Positions 1-8,891 are shown, counted from the first letter of the stretch. The stretch: DNA of 64,000 nucleotides from Tenuibacillus multivorans (GCF_900103915.1 NZ_FNIG01000007.1:62001-126000); one strand, 5' to 3'. Numbers and translations are program-made. Notes: generated by a model from the letters alone, not told the origin.

Positions 1-265
1 CTTTAATCGCCAAATTGATTCGAGATAAATTTTGATAAACGACACGACCCGCCCCAATGTTTAAATGACCGACCTCCGAATTCCCCATCTGACCTTCAGG
101 GAGACCAACTGCTTCGCCAAAGGCTGTCAACGTGGAATGAGGGTACTGGTTCCAATAGCGATCAAAATTCGGTGTATTGGCTTGTTTCACCGCATTCCCG
201 TATTCCTCGTCTCGGAAAGCGAATCCATCCAATATAATCAATGCTGCTAAAGGGTTAGCGGACAT
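1..265 (-). CDS. gpmI: 2,3-bisphosphoglycerate-independent phosphoglycerate mutase, N-terminal part
   Basis: Glycolytic interconversion of 3- and 2-phosphoglycerate, cofactor-independent Mn-dependent family. Only the first 88 codons are in the window; the gene runs off the left edge. The visible part holds the metal-binding start ([11 protein letters not shown]) and the phosphoserine region with the typical [17 protein letters not shown] motif, where the Ser is the catalytic nucleophile of the family. The ATG at 265 lies inside the end of tpiA (11-bp overlap), with its ribosome site (GTGGAGG) in tpiA coding sequence, so the two are translationally coupled. It continues the cggR-gap-pgk-tpiA operon order known from Bacillus. 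Confidence 0.95.
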   Translation of the reverse strand, partial: MSANPLAALIILDGFAFRDEEYGNAVKQANTPNFDRYWNQYPHSTLTAFGEAVGLPEGQMGNSEVGHLNIGAGRVVYQNLSRINLAIK

Positions 266-1019
266 GTTGACCAGCCTCCACGAGTTTTAAAAATGCATCC
301 TCTTTTAAGCTAGCACCACCAACTAATGCGCCGTCAATGTCTGACATGCCAAGAAGCTCTTCAATATTCTCAGGTTTGACACTTCCACCGTACTGAATGC
401 GAACCGCTTCAGAGACATCTTCACTATAGGCTTCTTTGACGACTTCCCGGATATGCTTGCACACTTCATTGGCTTCTTCACTTGTTGCCGTTTTGCCTGT
501 TCCGATTGCCCAAATCGGTTCGTAAGCGATGACGACTTGTTTCGCTTGCTCATCACTTAATCCATCCAGTGCTTTTTTTACCTGACCCGACACAAAATCC
601 ACCGTTTCATTGTTCTCACGTTGTTCTAACGATTCGCCAACACAAACAATCGGTAACAAATTGTGCTCGAATGCCGCTTTCGTCTTCTTATTAACCGTTT
701 CGTCAGTTTCGTTAAAATATTGACGGCGTTCAGAGTGCCCAATAATAACGTAATCCACGAGTAAATCCTCTAACATTGTCGGACTCACTTCTCCTGTGAA
801 CGCACCACTCTCTTCATAGTGCATATTTTGTGCGCCAATTTTAACATGATAGGCTCGAGCCGCTTCTGAGATAAACGGAATGTGAACAAACGGCGCACAC
901 ACTACCGTATCGACCTCTTCGTTCGGTGGGACCTTCTCTCGTATATCCACAACAAAACGCGCTCCTTCCGCGACGAGCTTATTCATTTTCCAATTTCCTG
1001 CAATAATCGGTTTCCGCAT
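255..1019 (-). CDS. tpiA: Triosephosphate isomerase
   Basis: Interconverts dihydroxyacetone phosphate and glyceraldehyde 3-phosphate in cytoplasmic glycolysis. 254 aa, the usual TIM length. Catalytic residues are visible: Lys11 in GNWKMNK, His95 in [10 protein letters not shown] and Glu167 in [11 protein letters not shown], followed by the flexible loop, and the phosphate-binding YGGSVKPEN and GALVGGASL segments near the C-terminus. The start is directly at the pgk stop (1-bp overlap), and gpmI starts inside its end. Member of the central glycolytic operon. Confidence 0.98.
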   Translation of the reverse strand: MRKPIIAGNWKMNKLVAEGARFVVDIREKVPPNEEVDTVVCAPFVHIPFISEAARAYHVKIGAQNMHYEESGAFTGEVSPTMLEDLLVDYVIIGHSERRQYFNETDETVNKKTKAAFEHNLLPIVCVGESLEQRENNETVDFVSGQVKKALDGLSDEQAKQVVIAYEPIWAIGTGKTATSEEANEVCKHIREVVKEAYSEDVSEAVRIQYGGSVKPENIEELLGMSDIDGALVGGASLKEDAFLKLVEAGQHVR

Positions 1020-2215
1020 TATTTCACCTCATCCTCTTGATCATTTAATGCCGCAACACCTGGGAGGACTTTTCCTTCCATAAACTCTAGGGAAGCGCCC
1101 CCACCAGTTGAGATATGATCCATTTGCTCCGCATAGCCAAACTTCTCAACTGCTGACGCTGAATCACCGCCACCAATGATAGTATAGCCATCTGTTTCGG
1201 CTAACGCTTCGGCCACACCTTTTGTTCCATGCGCAAAAGCATCATATTCGAACACACCCATTGGTCCATTCCACATGATTAATTTAGAATCTTTAACAAC
1301 CTGACTAAACTGTTCAACCGTCTTCGGTCCGATGTCTAAACCTTCCCAGCCTTCAGGGATTTCTTCTACCGGAACGACTTTTGTGTTCGCATCAGGTGAA
1401 AACTCATCCGCCACGACCACATCAGATGCCAAATGAATCGCTACACCTTGATGTTCAGCCTTGTCCATAAAATCTTTTGCTAAATCTATTTTATCCTCTT
1501 CTAATAATGAGTTCCCGATTTCATAGCCTTGCGCTTTAATAAACGTGTACGATAAACCACCACCAATCAATAGATGGTCGACCTTATCTAATAGATGATC
1601 AATGACACCAATTTTATCTTTGACCTTTGCCCCACCGATAATCGCGGTAAACGGACGTTCAGGACTTTCTAACGCTTGTCCTAATACCTCGATTTCTTTT
1701 TCTAGTAAAAAGCCAGACATTGCCGGCAAATGATGAGCCACCCCCTCTGTTGAGGCATGCGCACGGTGAGCCGCACCAAACGCGTCATTCACATACACAT
1801 CAGCTAAGGATGCAAACTGCTTAGCAAGCTCCTCATCATTTTTCTTCTCACCTGGATGAAAACGAACATTTTCCAATAACAATACATCACCGTTATCCAT
1901 GCTGTTAATGTTCTGAGTGACTTCCTCGCTGTAAACATCATCCGATTTTAATACTGGTTTTTCTAATAAATTACTTAAGTGCTGTGCAACAGGATCTAAA
2001 CGCAGCTCATCCACCACTTCACCGCCAGGGCGACCTAAGTGACTCGCTAGAACGACTCGAGCTCCCTGTTCTGTTAAATACATAATCGTAGGTAAAGCCG
2101 CGCGAATTCTCGTATCATCTGAGATTTCACCGTTCGAAATTGGAACGTTAAAATCAACGCGACAAAAGACTCGCTTGCCCTTTAGATCAACATCTTTAAC
2201 CGTCATTTTACGCAT
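1019..2215 (-). CDS. pgk: Phosphoglycerate kinase
   Basis: Transfers phosphate from 1,3-bisphosphoglycerate to ADP. 398 aa, typical length. N-terminal substrate-binding domain with [10 protein letters not shown] and SHLGRP, then the nucleotide-binding domain with [20 protein letters not shown] and the C-terminal [13 protein letters not shown] loop. ATG at 2215 is preceded by GGAGGT at about 9 nt. It is separated from gap by a terminator hairpin and a 21-bp repeat array rather than the short spacer usual in the Bacillus operon, so pgk-tpiA-gpmI may have its own promoter just upstream. Confidence 0.98.
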   Translation of the reverse strand: MRKMTVKDVDLKGKRVFCRVDFNVPISNGEISDDTRIRAALPTIMYLTEQGARVVLASHLGRPGGEVVDELRLDPVAQHLSNLLEKPVLKSDDVYSEEVTQNINSMDNGDVLLLENVRFHPGEKKNDEELAKQFASLADVYVNDAFGAAHRAHASTEGVAHHLPAMSGFLLEKEIEVLGQALESPERPFTAIIGGAKVKDKIGVIDHLLDKVDHLLIGGGLSYTFIKAQGYEIGNSLLEEDKIDLAKDFMDKAEHQGVAIHLASDVVVADEFSPDANTKVVPVEEIPEGWEGLDIGPKTVEQFSQVVKDSKLIMWNGPMGVFEYDAFAHGTKGVAEALAETDGYTIIGGGDSASAVEKFGYAEQMDHISTGGGASLEFMEGKVLPGVAALNDQEDEVK

Positions 2216-2292
2216 CTAAATCTGACCTCCAAAACCTTGTTATGTAACTAATATAGCAAAATTTTCATCTTTCTCCTAATACATGCTAAATC

Positions 2293-2481
2293 TTAATGAA
2301 CTTTTAATCTTCTTTAAGAATAATTCATTAAGCAATGAAAACTTTTTGGTTCTGTTTGAGAACTTTTTTCCTGTTATTGAGATCTTCCACTTCATTATTG
2401 AGAACTTTTTCCTCAGTTTCGAGTACTCTTCCCCAAGTATTGAGAAAAATCCCTTCACTTTCTAGAACTTTCACTAGAAAA
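2293..2481. repeat. 21-bp-period intergenic array, TTGAGAAC core (9 units)
   Basis: Nine units in exact 21-bp register between the gap terminator and pgk. The core, written on the plus strand, is TTGAGAACTTTTT, followed by about 8 variable bases. Units begin at 2293, 2314, 2335, 2356, 2377, 2398, 2419, 2440 and 2461 with no indel; the outer units are the most degenerate. Because 21 is a multiple of 3 the array is free of stops for about 60 codons on both strands, which I take as a by-product of the period and not coding. Same family as the arrays near 38.6, 46.6 and 50.0 kb. Confidence 0.88.
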
Positions 2482-2512
2482 TAGGGAGGAACAACTCAAT
2501 GTTCCTCCCTAT
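2481..2512 (-). terminator. Intrinsic terminator after gap
   Basis: Perfect 12-bp stem (ATAGGGAGGAAC / GTTCCTCCCTAT) with a short loop, followed on the minus strand by TTTTC. It lies 35 bp after the gap stop and may attenuate transcription into pgk. Confidence 0.85.
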
Positions 2513-2546
2513 ATTTTACCATTTCAACCCTATTTATGAGAAAAAC

Positions 2547-3554
2547 TTATAAACCTTGTTTCGCCATATAAGCTGCTAGGTCCACACAACGCGTAGAATA
2601 ACCTGATTCGTTGTCATACCATGAGATGACCTTCACCATGTTGTCCTCAATAATTAGCGTTGACGGTCCATCAATAATGGACGATAGTGGACTACCATTG
2701 TAGTCGCTTGATACTAATGGTAGGTCACTATAACCAAGTATACCTTTTAATTCATGTTCAGATGCATCCTTAAATGCCTGGTTTAATTCCTCAACCGTCA
2801 CGTTTTGATCTAGCTCAGCCACTAAGTCAACGATCGAGACGTTCGGTGTTGGAACTCGCATCGCCATACCCGTTAATTTACCTTTCACTTCTGGTAAAAC
2901 TTTAGCTACAGCCTCAGCTGCACCTGTTGTCGTTGGGATAATGTTTTCAGATGCTGCGCGAGCACGACGATAATCTTTATGTGGTAAATCTAAAATTTGC
3001 TGGTCGTTTGTAAATGAATGCACGGTCGTCATGATCCCACGCTTAAGACCGAATTTGTCACTCAATACTTTTGCAACAGGCGCTAAGCTGTTCGTTGTAC
3101 ACGACGCATTAGAGACGATATCGTGACTATCTTTATCATATTTATCCTCGTTAACACCCATCACTACTGTTAAGTCGTCATCAGACCCTGGTGCAGAAAT
3201 GATAACCTTTTTCGCACCTGCATCTAAATGTTTTTTCGCATCCTCTCGTTTTCTAAAAAGACCTGTTGATTCGATGACGATTTCAACACCTAAGTCATTC
3301 CATGGTAAGTTAGCTGGGTCACGTTCTGATAACACTTTGACCTCTTTATCGTTAATATTAAACGCATCTTCGGTTACATCAATATCCGCTTCTAACTCGC
3401 CATGAATCGTGTCATATTTTAATAAATGAGCTAACATATTAGGATCAGCTAAATCGTTTACCGCAACAACCTCAACATCATCATTCGTCATGGCCGCACG
3501 GAAAACTCGTCTCCCAATTCTTCCAAAACCATTAATACCTACTTTTACTGCCAT
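2547..3554 (-). CDS. gap: Glyceraldehyde-3-phosphate dehydrogenase (glycolytic, NAD type)
   Basis: Oxidises glyceraldehyde 3-phosphate to 1,3-bisphosphoglycerate. 335 aa. N-terminal Rossmann motif GINGFGRIGR (7-16), catalytic Cys152 in SNASCTTNSLAP, and the catalytic domain ending WYDNESGYSTRCVDL. It follows cggR by 12 bp, the Bacillus gapA arrangement, so this is the glycolytic enzyme and not the gluconeogenic GapB. A strong hairpin follows it. Confidence 0.97.
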   Translation of the reverse strand: MAVKVGINGFGRIGRRVFRAAMTNDDVEVVAVNDLADPNMLAHLLKYDTIHGELEADIDVTEDAFNINDKEVKVLSERDPANLPWNDLGVEIVIESTGLFRKREDAKKHLDAGAKKVIISAPGSDDDLTVVMGVNEDKYDKDSHDIVSNASCTTNSLAPVAKVLSDKFGLKRGIMTTVHSFTNDQQILDLPHKDYRRARAASENIIPTTTGAAEAVAKVLPEVKGKLTGMAMRVPTPNVSIVDLVAELDQNVTVEELNQAFKDASEHELKGILGYSDLPLVSSDYNGSPLSSIIDGPSTLIIEDNMVKVISWYDNESGYSTRCVDLAAYMAKQGL

Positions 3555-3566
3555 TTAAAATACCTC

Positions 3567-4595
3567 CTATGATTGATTAATTTGATTTAATAAATGACGC
3601 GCCATAGCCTCATCAATAATTAACACATCACTTGGCCCCCACTTGAAAAAGGCGGAAATAACCTGACATTTCGAAGTACCACCTGCAACCGTAATGATCG
3701 TTTTATCTTCAGTTAGATGTTCCTTCGTCATCCCAATCGAGTTCAACTGGTGTATAGTTTTCCCGTCTTGGTCAAAGTAATAACCAAAAGCTTCACCAAC
3801 TGCCGAATTTTTCTTTAAATGTTCAATTTGCTCCTGGCTCGCTTTACGTCTTTTCGCCATTTTCATTGCATCACCAATTCCATGAATCACAAAATCGGCT
3901 TTTTCAATTAATGAAAGGACATCTTTAACAGCTGGTTCTTCCATCATTTTGGAGTAAATCTCTTCACCAACCGTGTCCGGAACATAAAGCAAGCGATAAC
4001 TACCATTCACCTGCTTAGCCATCTGCACGCAAATGGAGCTGGCCTGGTATTCATACATATCTCCAAGTCCGCCGCGTGCCGGGACAAACAATGGATGAAA
4101 GTTTTGCACGGGACGCATGTGATCCGCAACAGCCGCCATTGTTGAACCACCGGTGACCGTCACAATCGAATCGTTTTTAATTTGATTCGCTAACATTTGT
4201 GCTGCAGCTTTACCAAGCAATTGCTTGACTTCCTTCGATTGATCGGCATCCCCCGGAACAACTTTAACGTCTTGAATCGGAAGAGATTGACGTAATTGCG
4301 TTTCTAACCCATCTAAATCTGAAATCTCACGCAAAATGGCCGGATAAGATACAACCGTATGTTGGCCCTCTTCACTCACCCACATGCCTTTATTCGTGAC
4401 TTTTATTAACTTTTGTTCATCTAGAAATTCAATCTCACTCCGCATTTGACGCTCGGTCCAGTTCAACTGCTCAGCCAACGCCCGTCGACCAATTGGTTCA
4501 TTTAAGTAGATTGTTTTTAAAATTTGATAACGATCTTCAATCACTTCTAATAAGTCAGGGACAAGCTTTTTTTGAAACTGGAATAATTTATCCAA
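3567..4595 (-). CDS. cggR: Central glycolytic genes regulator CggR (SorC/DeoR family)
   Basis: Repressor of the gap operon whose DNA binding is relieved by fructose-1,6-bisphosphate in Bacillus. About 342 aa. N-terminal winged HTH (RYQILKTIYLNEPIGRRALAEQLNWTERQMRSEIEFL) and a C-terminal sugar-phosphate-binding domain (VTGGSTMAAVADHM, and TVAGGTSKCQVISAFFK near the end). I place the start at TTG 4595, because the family begins M-[DN]-x-L-x-x-x-QKKLLPDLL and a GGTGG ribosome site lies about 10 nt upstream. GTG at 4610 is possible but sits on that site. A CggR operator follows at 4625-4663. Confidence 0.93.
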   Translation of the reverse strand: MDKLFQFQKKLVPDLLEVIEDRYQILKTIYLNEPIGRRALAEQLNWTERQMRSEIEFLDEQKLIKVTNKGMWVSEEGQHTVVSYPAILREISDLDGLETQLRQSLPIQDVKVVPGDADQSKEVKQLLGKAAAQMLANQIKNDSIVTVTGGSTMAAVADHMRPVQNFHPLFVPARGGLGDMYEYQASSICVQMAKQVNGSYRLLYVPDTVGEEIYSKMMEEPAVKDVLSLIEKADFVIHGIGDAMKMAKRRKASQEQIEHLKKNSAVGEAFGYYFDQDGKTIHQLNSIGMTKEHLTEDKTIITVAGGTSKCQVISAFFKWGPSDVLIIDEAMARHLLNQINQS

Positions 4596-4624
4596 ACGAA
4601 CGACCACCACCTTTCAGTTAAGTT

Positions 4625-4663
4625 GGTCAATTATTGTCCTTTAGGTAGTCAAAAAACGTCCCG
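4625..4663 (-). promoter_or_regulatory. CggR operator upstream of cggR-gap
   Basis: On the minus strand the site reads CGGGACGTTTTTTGAC, then a 6-bp gap, then AAGGACAATAATTGAC. Each half is GGAC-N6-TGAC, with starts 22 bp apart, about two helical turns. The first half matches the Bacillus subtilis CggR operator half (CGGGAC-N6-TGTC, as I remember it) at all but one base. Its place between cggR and the upstream promoter region fits autoregulation of the operon. Confidence 0.8.
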
Positions 4664-4723
4664 CATAAATCAAAAAAATATTCTATAATTAGAATAGCAA
4701 ACCGTTCATTGGTTCGCAAACTT

Positions 4724-4975
4724 TTAATCTGATAAATTTTCCTTTAAAAATGTATCTAACGTTTCAGGATTAAGCTCTTCAGCGTTGATTTCCTGATCAT
4801 GATATTTAATCACTGGAATCGTTAAAAAATATTTTTCTAACAGCTCATCATCTTCTTCAATATTGTGTTCCTCTATGTCAAAACTATACATCAGTTGATA
4901 TGTTTCTAATAAAGCTTTCGCATCATCACATAGCTTGCAGTTAGGCTTAGTGTAAAATGTCATTTTGGGCTTCAT
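4724..4975 (-). CDS. Glutaredoxin-like thiol protein
   Basis: 83 aa, glutaredoxin/thioredoxin fold: beta strand MTFYTKPNCKLC with a CxxC pair (CKLC), helix, FDIEEHNIEEDDELLEKY, and the cis-Pro strand TIPVIKYHDQEI. Probably a small cytoplasmic thiol-disulfide protein of the glutaredoxin family; its substrate is unknown. A glutaredoxin-like gene next to cggR is, as I recall, common in Bacillaceae. It is about 130 bp upstream of cggR on the same strand. Confidence 0.8.
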   Translation of the reverse strand: MKPKMTFYTKPNCKLCDDAKALLETYQLMYSFDIEEHNIEEDDELLEKYFLTIPVIKYHDQEINAEELNPETLDTFLKENLSD

Positions 4976-5146
4976 GTTCTGTTCACCTATTCATTAAAGT
5001 TTACTTTCCTATTTTGAATATAGCATTCTAGATCAATGTTTGACCAATTAAGTGCATGATTAAAACGGATACGCTATAGACAAATTTCGACAATAACGCT
5101 GTGTTAAAATAAATATAAGAAAATGACCATTGTGAGGTGAATGTTA

Positions 5147-5530
5147 ATGAATGTTATAAAATCATTGCCGCGGTTGCTTTTAGGTTTCATATTTTTAGTA
5201 GCTGGGATAAATGGATACGTTGTTATTTTGGGTTTAGATCCATTCATCGCGACAAGCCCAGAAGCGATGGCACTTTTCGACTTTCAATATCTATTAATTG
5301 CCGAAAAAACGTTAGAGATTGTTTGTGGCGCCCTACTATTATTTAACCGATTTGTTCCATTAGTACTTGCTGTATTATCCCCTATAGTCGCCAACATTTT
5401 CCTACTCCATCTATTTGTTGATCATTCCTTACTTTTGTTAGCGATTTTAATCGCTATATTGCATAGTTACCTATTAATGATAAATAGAGAATATTATATA
5501 CCATTATTTGTGCGTAAGACGAGGGGCTGA
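5147..5530 (+). CDS. Small DoxX-like integral membrane protein
   Basis: 127 aa with about four hydrophobic segments (RLLLGFIFLVAGINGYVV; LLIAEKTLEIVCGALLLF; VLAVLSPIVANIFLLHLF; LLLLAILIAILHSYLLM). The pattern is that of DoxX/DoxD-like membrane proteins, whose biochemical role is poorly defined. I chose ATG 5147 because GAGGTGA (5134-5140) is at a good distance; ATG 5141 is too close to it. The only plus-strand gene in this neighbourhood, followed by a bidirectional hairpin. Confidence 0.75.
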   Translation: MNVIKSLPRLLLGFIFLVAGINGYVVILGLDPFIATSPEAMALFDFQYLLIAEKTLEIVCGALLLFNRFVPLVLAVLSPIVANIFLLHLFVDHSLLLLAILIAILHSYLLMINREYYIPLFVRKTRG

Positions 5531-5545
5531 TGTTAGGAACTTTCT

Positions 5546-5582
5546 AAATGAAAAACCACTCAATATGAGTGGTTTTTCATTT
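5546..5582. terminator. Bidirectional terminator
   Basis: Hairpin AAAAACCACTC-AATAT-GAGTGGTTTTT flanked by A and T tracts on both sides. It can end both the plus-strand gene before it and the minus-strand gene after it. Confidence 0.85.
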
Positions 5583-5650
5583 AGAACGCCGTTTAAAGCT
5601 TAATATTCAAGTCGATTAAATGGTGTTCAGAGCTAAAATTTATTATATGA

Positions 5651-5860
5651 TTATCGACTAATTTGTCTCAAAATATCTTTAGCTAACCAGTTGATTCCTT
5701 TATGTGCAAGAGTTGGATTATCTAAGTCAATATCTTCTAAGACAATTTCAGCTATTCGTTCAGCTTCTTCTGTACTTAAATTATCTTTTGAGAACTTCAC
5801 AAGAGCAATCGACAATTCCCTAGCTATAGCGTTGGTTTGCTCCTTTGTCAATATATTCAT
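5651..5860 (-). CDS. Small hypothetical protein, 69 aa
   Basis: ATG at 5860 (MNILTKEQTNAIARELSIAL) is preceded by AAGGAG about 10 nt upstream; a longer frame to 5905 has no better signal. Predicted helical, acidic, cytoplasmic (VKFSKDNLSTEEAERIAEIVLEDIDLD). I do not recognise a family. It lies just outside the left attachment repeat, so it belongs to the host chromosome and would have been the neighbour of tRNA-Arg before the element inserted. Confidence 0.55.
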   Translation of the reverse strand: MNILTKEQTNAIARELSIALVKFSKDNLSTEEAERIAEIVLEDIDLDNPTLAHKGINWLAKDILRQISR

Positions 5861-5928
5861 GAATATCCAACTCCTTTCCATTAATAATATATGCTTATGT
5901 TTCAAACTCAGATATAACGTGGTTAATT

Positions 5929-5945
5929 AACGCCCTCGGAGGGAA
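5929..5945. other. Left attachment repeat (attL core)
   Basis: 17 bp identical to 19004-19020 and equal to the tRNA-Arg acceptor end plus part of the T-arm. The match stops at 5946 (C versus T), so this is only a 3' remnant of the tRNA. Confidence 0.9.
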
Positions 5946-5959
5946 CTAATATAAAGCCT

Positions 5960-6012
5960 AAATCGTTGATGTATCAGCATTTAAATAACTCTATGTGTTG
6001 AAAATGTGTTGA
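5960..6012. repeat. Left integrase arm sites
   Basis: Two signals recur at the right end. The 23-bp stretch around ATCGTTGATGTATCAGCAT (5961-5983) is an inverted copy of 18936-18958 with few mismatches. The direct repeat TGTGTTGAAAA-TGTGTTGAA (5994-6013, 11-bp period) matches TGTGTTTAAAA-TGTGTTTAA at 18851-18870 in the same orientation. This resembles the arm-type binding sites of tyrosine integrases with an N-terminal arm-binding domain. Confidence 0.65.
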
Positions 6013-6155
6013 ACGTTTACCACAATATTAATCTTTTCAAATATTGGACTTAAAACTATTGGACATTCTATATACTCTCGGAGAACATAAAGTACAGCTC
6101 GTGAACCTTAATAAAACAACATATTTCATTTTAAATGTAAAATGTTGCAAAAAAA

Positions 6156-6181
6156 AACTACCTTTATTATAAGGTAGTTTT
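6156..6181 (-). terminator. Terminator of the three-gene operon
   Basis: Stem AAACTACCTT / AAGGTAGTTT with a short loop, followed on the minus strand by a run of nine T, directly after the stop of the last gene of the operon. Confidence 0.85.
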
Positions 6182-6183
6182 AT

Positions 6184-7125
6184 TTACTTTATTCTATTAA
6201 TTTTTTCTTTAATTTTCTTTTGAATATCATTTCCTATTTCATTAAAGAAATCTATTTTTTTATCTTTCGACCAATAACCATTTTCAATATCATTTTCATA
6301 GCTCGTTAATAACTTAGGCAAAACTTCTAAATATAATAGTAAAATTACTTTAGATTCCTTTTCAATGTCAATTAATTGCATATAATCTCCAACATATTTT
6401 TCAAAATTAACTTTTACATTTCCTTTCAACTGTAAACCAGCCTCTATAGTATGCGATTTATCTTCAGTTTTGTACTGTATTCTTGGATTTATATGAGTTA
6501 CTTTTTCTATTTCAAATAAAAACGCCAAAGTACTAAGAACATTCATTATTCTATTTCCCCAGCCTCTTACTTCAGCTAATTTATCTTCTGTTGAACCTTT
6601 GAATCCGACTATTCTATCAACAACTATTTCTGAATCTTCAGTAAAAGAATCAGTATCATTTACTCCTTCTAGAACTTTACTTATTATCCATACAAAGAAA
6701 TCCTCTGATACTTTAATTGGTTTTTCCTCTATTTCTTTAACTCCAGTATAATTATTTATTTTTCTTAGAAAGGTTAATGTTGTAGAGTGTGCTGACTTAT
6801 CAATAATAAATTGAGTGCTAGAACCATCAGTAAATATTATAATATAACCAGTGTCATTTAGTATCCTTAAAGATCTCATATGATTGTATTTGTCATAATT
6901 TCTAGGCTTTTCATAATCATATTCAATTACATTAAATCTGAATTCATTATTATTTAAATTTATTATTTGATCATCTTCAAACACTTTATTTAAGCTAAAA
7001 TTCAATATTTCATTAGTTAGAGGGTCTATATAAGGTTCTATAAAACTCTCGTAATTCAGAATGTTTTCAATAATTGAATCCATATTATTAACTTCATTCT
7101 CTTGCCATCTTGAGTACCTTGTCAA
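6184..7125 (-). CDS. Unrecognised 313-aa protein, third gene of cargo operon
   Basis: I do not recognise a family. Soluble, acidic and Asn/Ile-rich. The most conserved-looking core is about residues 170-250 (RIVGFKGSTEDKLAEVRGWGNRIMN, then LSTLAFLFEIEKVTHINP and the strand-rich HTIEAGLQLKGNVKVNF), followed by a helical C-terminus. No nuclease, nucleotidyltransferase, Walker or peptidase motif is visible. The start is TTG 7125 with GGAGG 8 nt upstream; it overlaps the previous stop (TTGA), so expression is coupled. Position at the end of an integrated element suggests cargo, perhaps defence; that is inference. Confidence 0.8.
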   Translation of the reverse strand: MTRYSRWQENEVNNMDSIIENILNYESFIEPYIDPLTNEILNFSLNKVFEDDQIINLNNNEFRFNVIEYDYEKPRNYDKYNHMRSLRILNDTGYIIIFTDGSSTQFIIDKSAHSTTLTFLRKINNYTGVKEIEEKPIKVSEDFFVWIISKVLEGVNDTDSFTEDSEIVVDRIVGFKGSTEDKLAEVRGWGNRIMNVLSTLAFLFEIEKVTHINPRIQYKTEDKSHTIEAGLQLKGNVKVNFEKYVGDYMQLIDIEKESKVILLLYLEVLPKLLTSYENDIENGYWSKDKKIDFFNEIGNDIQKKIKEKINRIK

Positions 7126-7763
7126 CTCTCACCCTCCTTATTAACAATCTCCATGCCTGTCGTCTTATATTTATAAAGGAGTTTTCTATATATAGAAACA
7201 GTAGGCTCATGCTCCAATTTTAAGAAAACTTTGTTATATCTACTTGAATTCGAAATAACCATTATCGGTATACTTCCTTCTGTATTATTAAAGTTTTGTC
7301 TAGATAATAGTTTTTCTAAATCTATTAATATCTGGTTTTTCCCTTCATCAAAATTCAAGAAAGGTTCTTGATCAACTTGCGGAGTAATCCAACTTGGAAA
7401 ACTCAATCTTATAAAACAATTATTAAATTTTTTAGATTTACCAATCAATTTAAACTCACAAAAAATCTTTGCATATCCTAAAGGATCTAAGGTTAGTTTG
7501 TTAACACCCTCAACTTTATTTTTAACAGAAACATTAATTTCTGCTTTATAAAAAGAATAAATTATATACAGTAAAGTAAAAGCTGTACTGACTATTAAAT
7601 TAAAAACTGCAATATCCAACGTCCAAACTAATCTACTATTATCCTCGATAAAAAAAGTAAATAAAGAAAAATTGATAACTAAAAAACCTGATGTTAAAAC
7701 TGTAACCATTTCTGTGACTTTATTTATTATTTCCTTTTTTAGCTTTTCTAGTTTTTGATTCAT
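7122..7763 (-). CDS. Two-transmembrane protein with beta-rich cytosolic domain, cargo operon
   Basis: 213 aa. Two hydrophobic segments near the N-terminus (about 22-40, VLTSGFLVINFSLFTFFI, and 48-70, TLDIAVFNLIVSTAFTLLYIIY), then a soluble domain that looks strand-rich (INVSVKNKVEGVN, YAKIFCEFKLIG, CFIRLSFPSWI, SIPIMVISNSS, VFLKLEHE). The layout (2TM plus beta domain) recalls the S-2TMbeta/Cap15 class of membrane effectors in CBASS, but there is no cyclase nearby, so this is only an architectural parallel. It overlaps both neighbours by 4 bp; its own ribosome site is weak, which points to coupled translation. Confidence 0.8.
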   Translation of the reverse strand: MNQKLEKLKKEIINKVTEMVTVLTSGFLVINFSLFTFFIEDNSRLVWTLDIAVFNLIVSTAFTLLYIIYSFYKAEINVSVKNKVEGVNKLTLDPLGYAKIFCEFKLIGKSKKFNNCFIRLSFPSWITPQVDQEPFLNFDEGKNQILIDLEKLLSRQNFNNTEGSIPIMVISNSSRYNKVFLKLEHEPTVSIYRKLLYKYKTTGMEIVNKEGES

Positions 7764-8245
7764 AAGATTTTCTTTTCAATACTTTCTTTTATTAATGAAT
7801 TAAAAATATCACTAAAGTCACATTCAGAATGGTTACAATAAAATATGCCTTCAACGGTAATTGTATATAGTTTTTCGCCAAAATATATATCTACAGATGA
7901 TATATCAATCGAGTCATTAGTGTTTGACCAATTCAATAATTCTTTTAATTTAATAAATTCCAATTTATTAGTCTTTATATTTTTTATCACATTAGAAATA
8001 CTACTTGTTATTTCGTTGTCAGTATTTTCAGACATTTTAATGCCCATTATTATATTATCTTGCTCTACAGCTCTATACATTATTTCAAGCATTATTTCAG
8101 AGTTAATGATTATTTGTCTTTCACCAAGTTTCAAGGAATTTTCAATAAGTTCATGGTACAATTCAATATCTGGTTTGTAATGTTTATAAAATACTTCTAA
8201 TTTATTATTCACATACTTTTTAAACACTTTACCATAAATATCCAA
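7760..8245 (-). CDS. Unrecognised 161-aa protein, first gene of cargo operon
   Basis: Soluble alpha/beta protein without a motif I recognise; the C-terminal half (IDISSVDIYFGEKLYTITVEGIFYCNHSECDFSDIFNSLIKE) contains a Cys and His pair that could bind metal but is too sparse to call. Start is TTG 8245 with a strong AAAGGAGG site 7-8 nt upstream; no ATG fits. It overlaps the 2TM gene by 4 bp. The 100 bp before it is very AT-rich and likely holds the operon promoter. Confidence 0.75.
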   Translation of the reverse strand: MDIYGKVFKKYVNNKLEVFYKHYKPDIELYHELIENSLKLGERQIIINSEIMLEIMYRAVEQDNIIMGIKMSENTDNEITSSISNVIKNIKTNKLEFIKLKELLNWSNTNDSIDISSVDIYFGEKLYTITVEGIFYCNHSECDFSDIFNSLIKESIEKKIL

Positions 8246-8348
8246 AAATATACCTCCTTTACTTCTTAGTGAAATAATATTCCTTCTTTTTAGTAGTATA
8301 CAAATTCATAAAGAATTTTACAACTTTTATTACATTTTTTGGTAATTA

Positions 8349-8891
8349 TTATAAACTAAATTCCTCTACCGCCTGATCAATTATATCTTGATTAATTCCA
8401 ATATACCTTAATGTAATGGAAGGCGCTGAATGATTAAATATATCCTGTAGTAATGCTACATCTTTTGTCCTTTGATAGAAATGATATCCAAATGTCTTTC
8501 TTAAAGTATGCGTACCTATTTCATCAATACCAGCTTCTCTTGCAGCTACTTTTAATATTTTATAGGCTTGTACCCTTTTTATCGGCTTATTACCTCTCCT
8601 AGACTTAAATAAATAGCTCTCATCACTCATATTTTCAACGTAACGATCAATATGCTCTCTAAGGTCATTATTGATTCTAAAACGCTTTATTTTGCCTGTT
8701 TTTTGCTCATGTATGCTTATATGTGTTTTATTCTTCACATCATCCACTTTCAGCTGTAATAAATCACTAATCCTTAAACCAGTATTAATTCCCATAGTAA
8801 ATATAAACCAATCTCTGTAGGAGCGTTTCATAAGAATTGACTTCATTTTATTAATTAGTTCTTGATCTCTAATTGGTTGAACCTCGTTCAT
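8349..8891 (-). CDS. Short tyrosine recombinase (catalytic domain only)
   Basis: 180 aa, XerC/D-like catalytic domain with no N-terminal core-binding domain. Expected residues are present: Arg40 in NTGLRISDLL, Lys64 in EQKTGK, His128 and Arg131 in THTLRKTFG, His154 in FNHSAPSI and the nucleophile Tyr163 in LRYIGI. It is a second recombinase beside the integrase at the other end of the element, so a role in dimer resolution, inversion or excision control is more likely than tRNA integration. ATGA overlap with the 66-aa gene upstream. Repeated TATGTTTCC motifs about 210 bp upstream are candidate binding sites. Confidence 0.9.
   Translation of the reverse strand: MNEVQPIRDQELINKMKSILMKRSYRDWFIFTMGINTGLRISDLLQLKVDDVKNKTHISIHEQKTGKIKRFRINNDLREHIDRYVENMSDESYLFKSRRGNKPIKRVQAYKILKVAAREAGIDEIGTHTLRKTFGYHFYQRTKDVALLQDIFNHSAPSITLRYIGINQDIIDQAVEEFSL

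Noticed and set aside
2276-2465. 60-aa frames on both strands in the array between gap and pgk
   Set aside because: Same by-product of the 21-bp period; no ribosome site and low-complexity composition.
7122-8245. CBASS system because of the 2TM-beta protein
   Set aside because: No CD-NTase motif (GS...D.D) is present in either neighbouring protein, so the similarity is only architectural.
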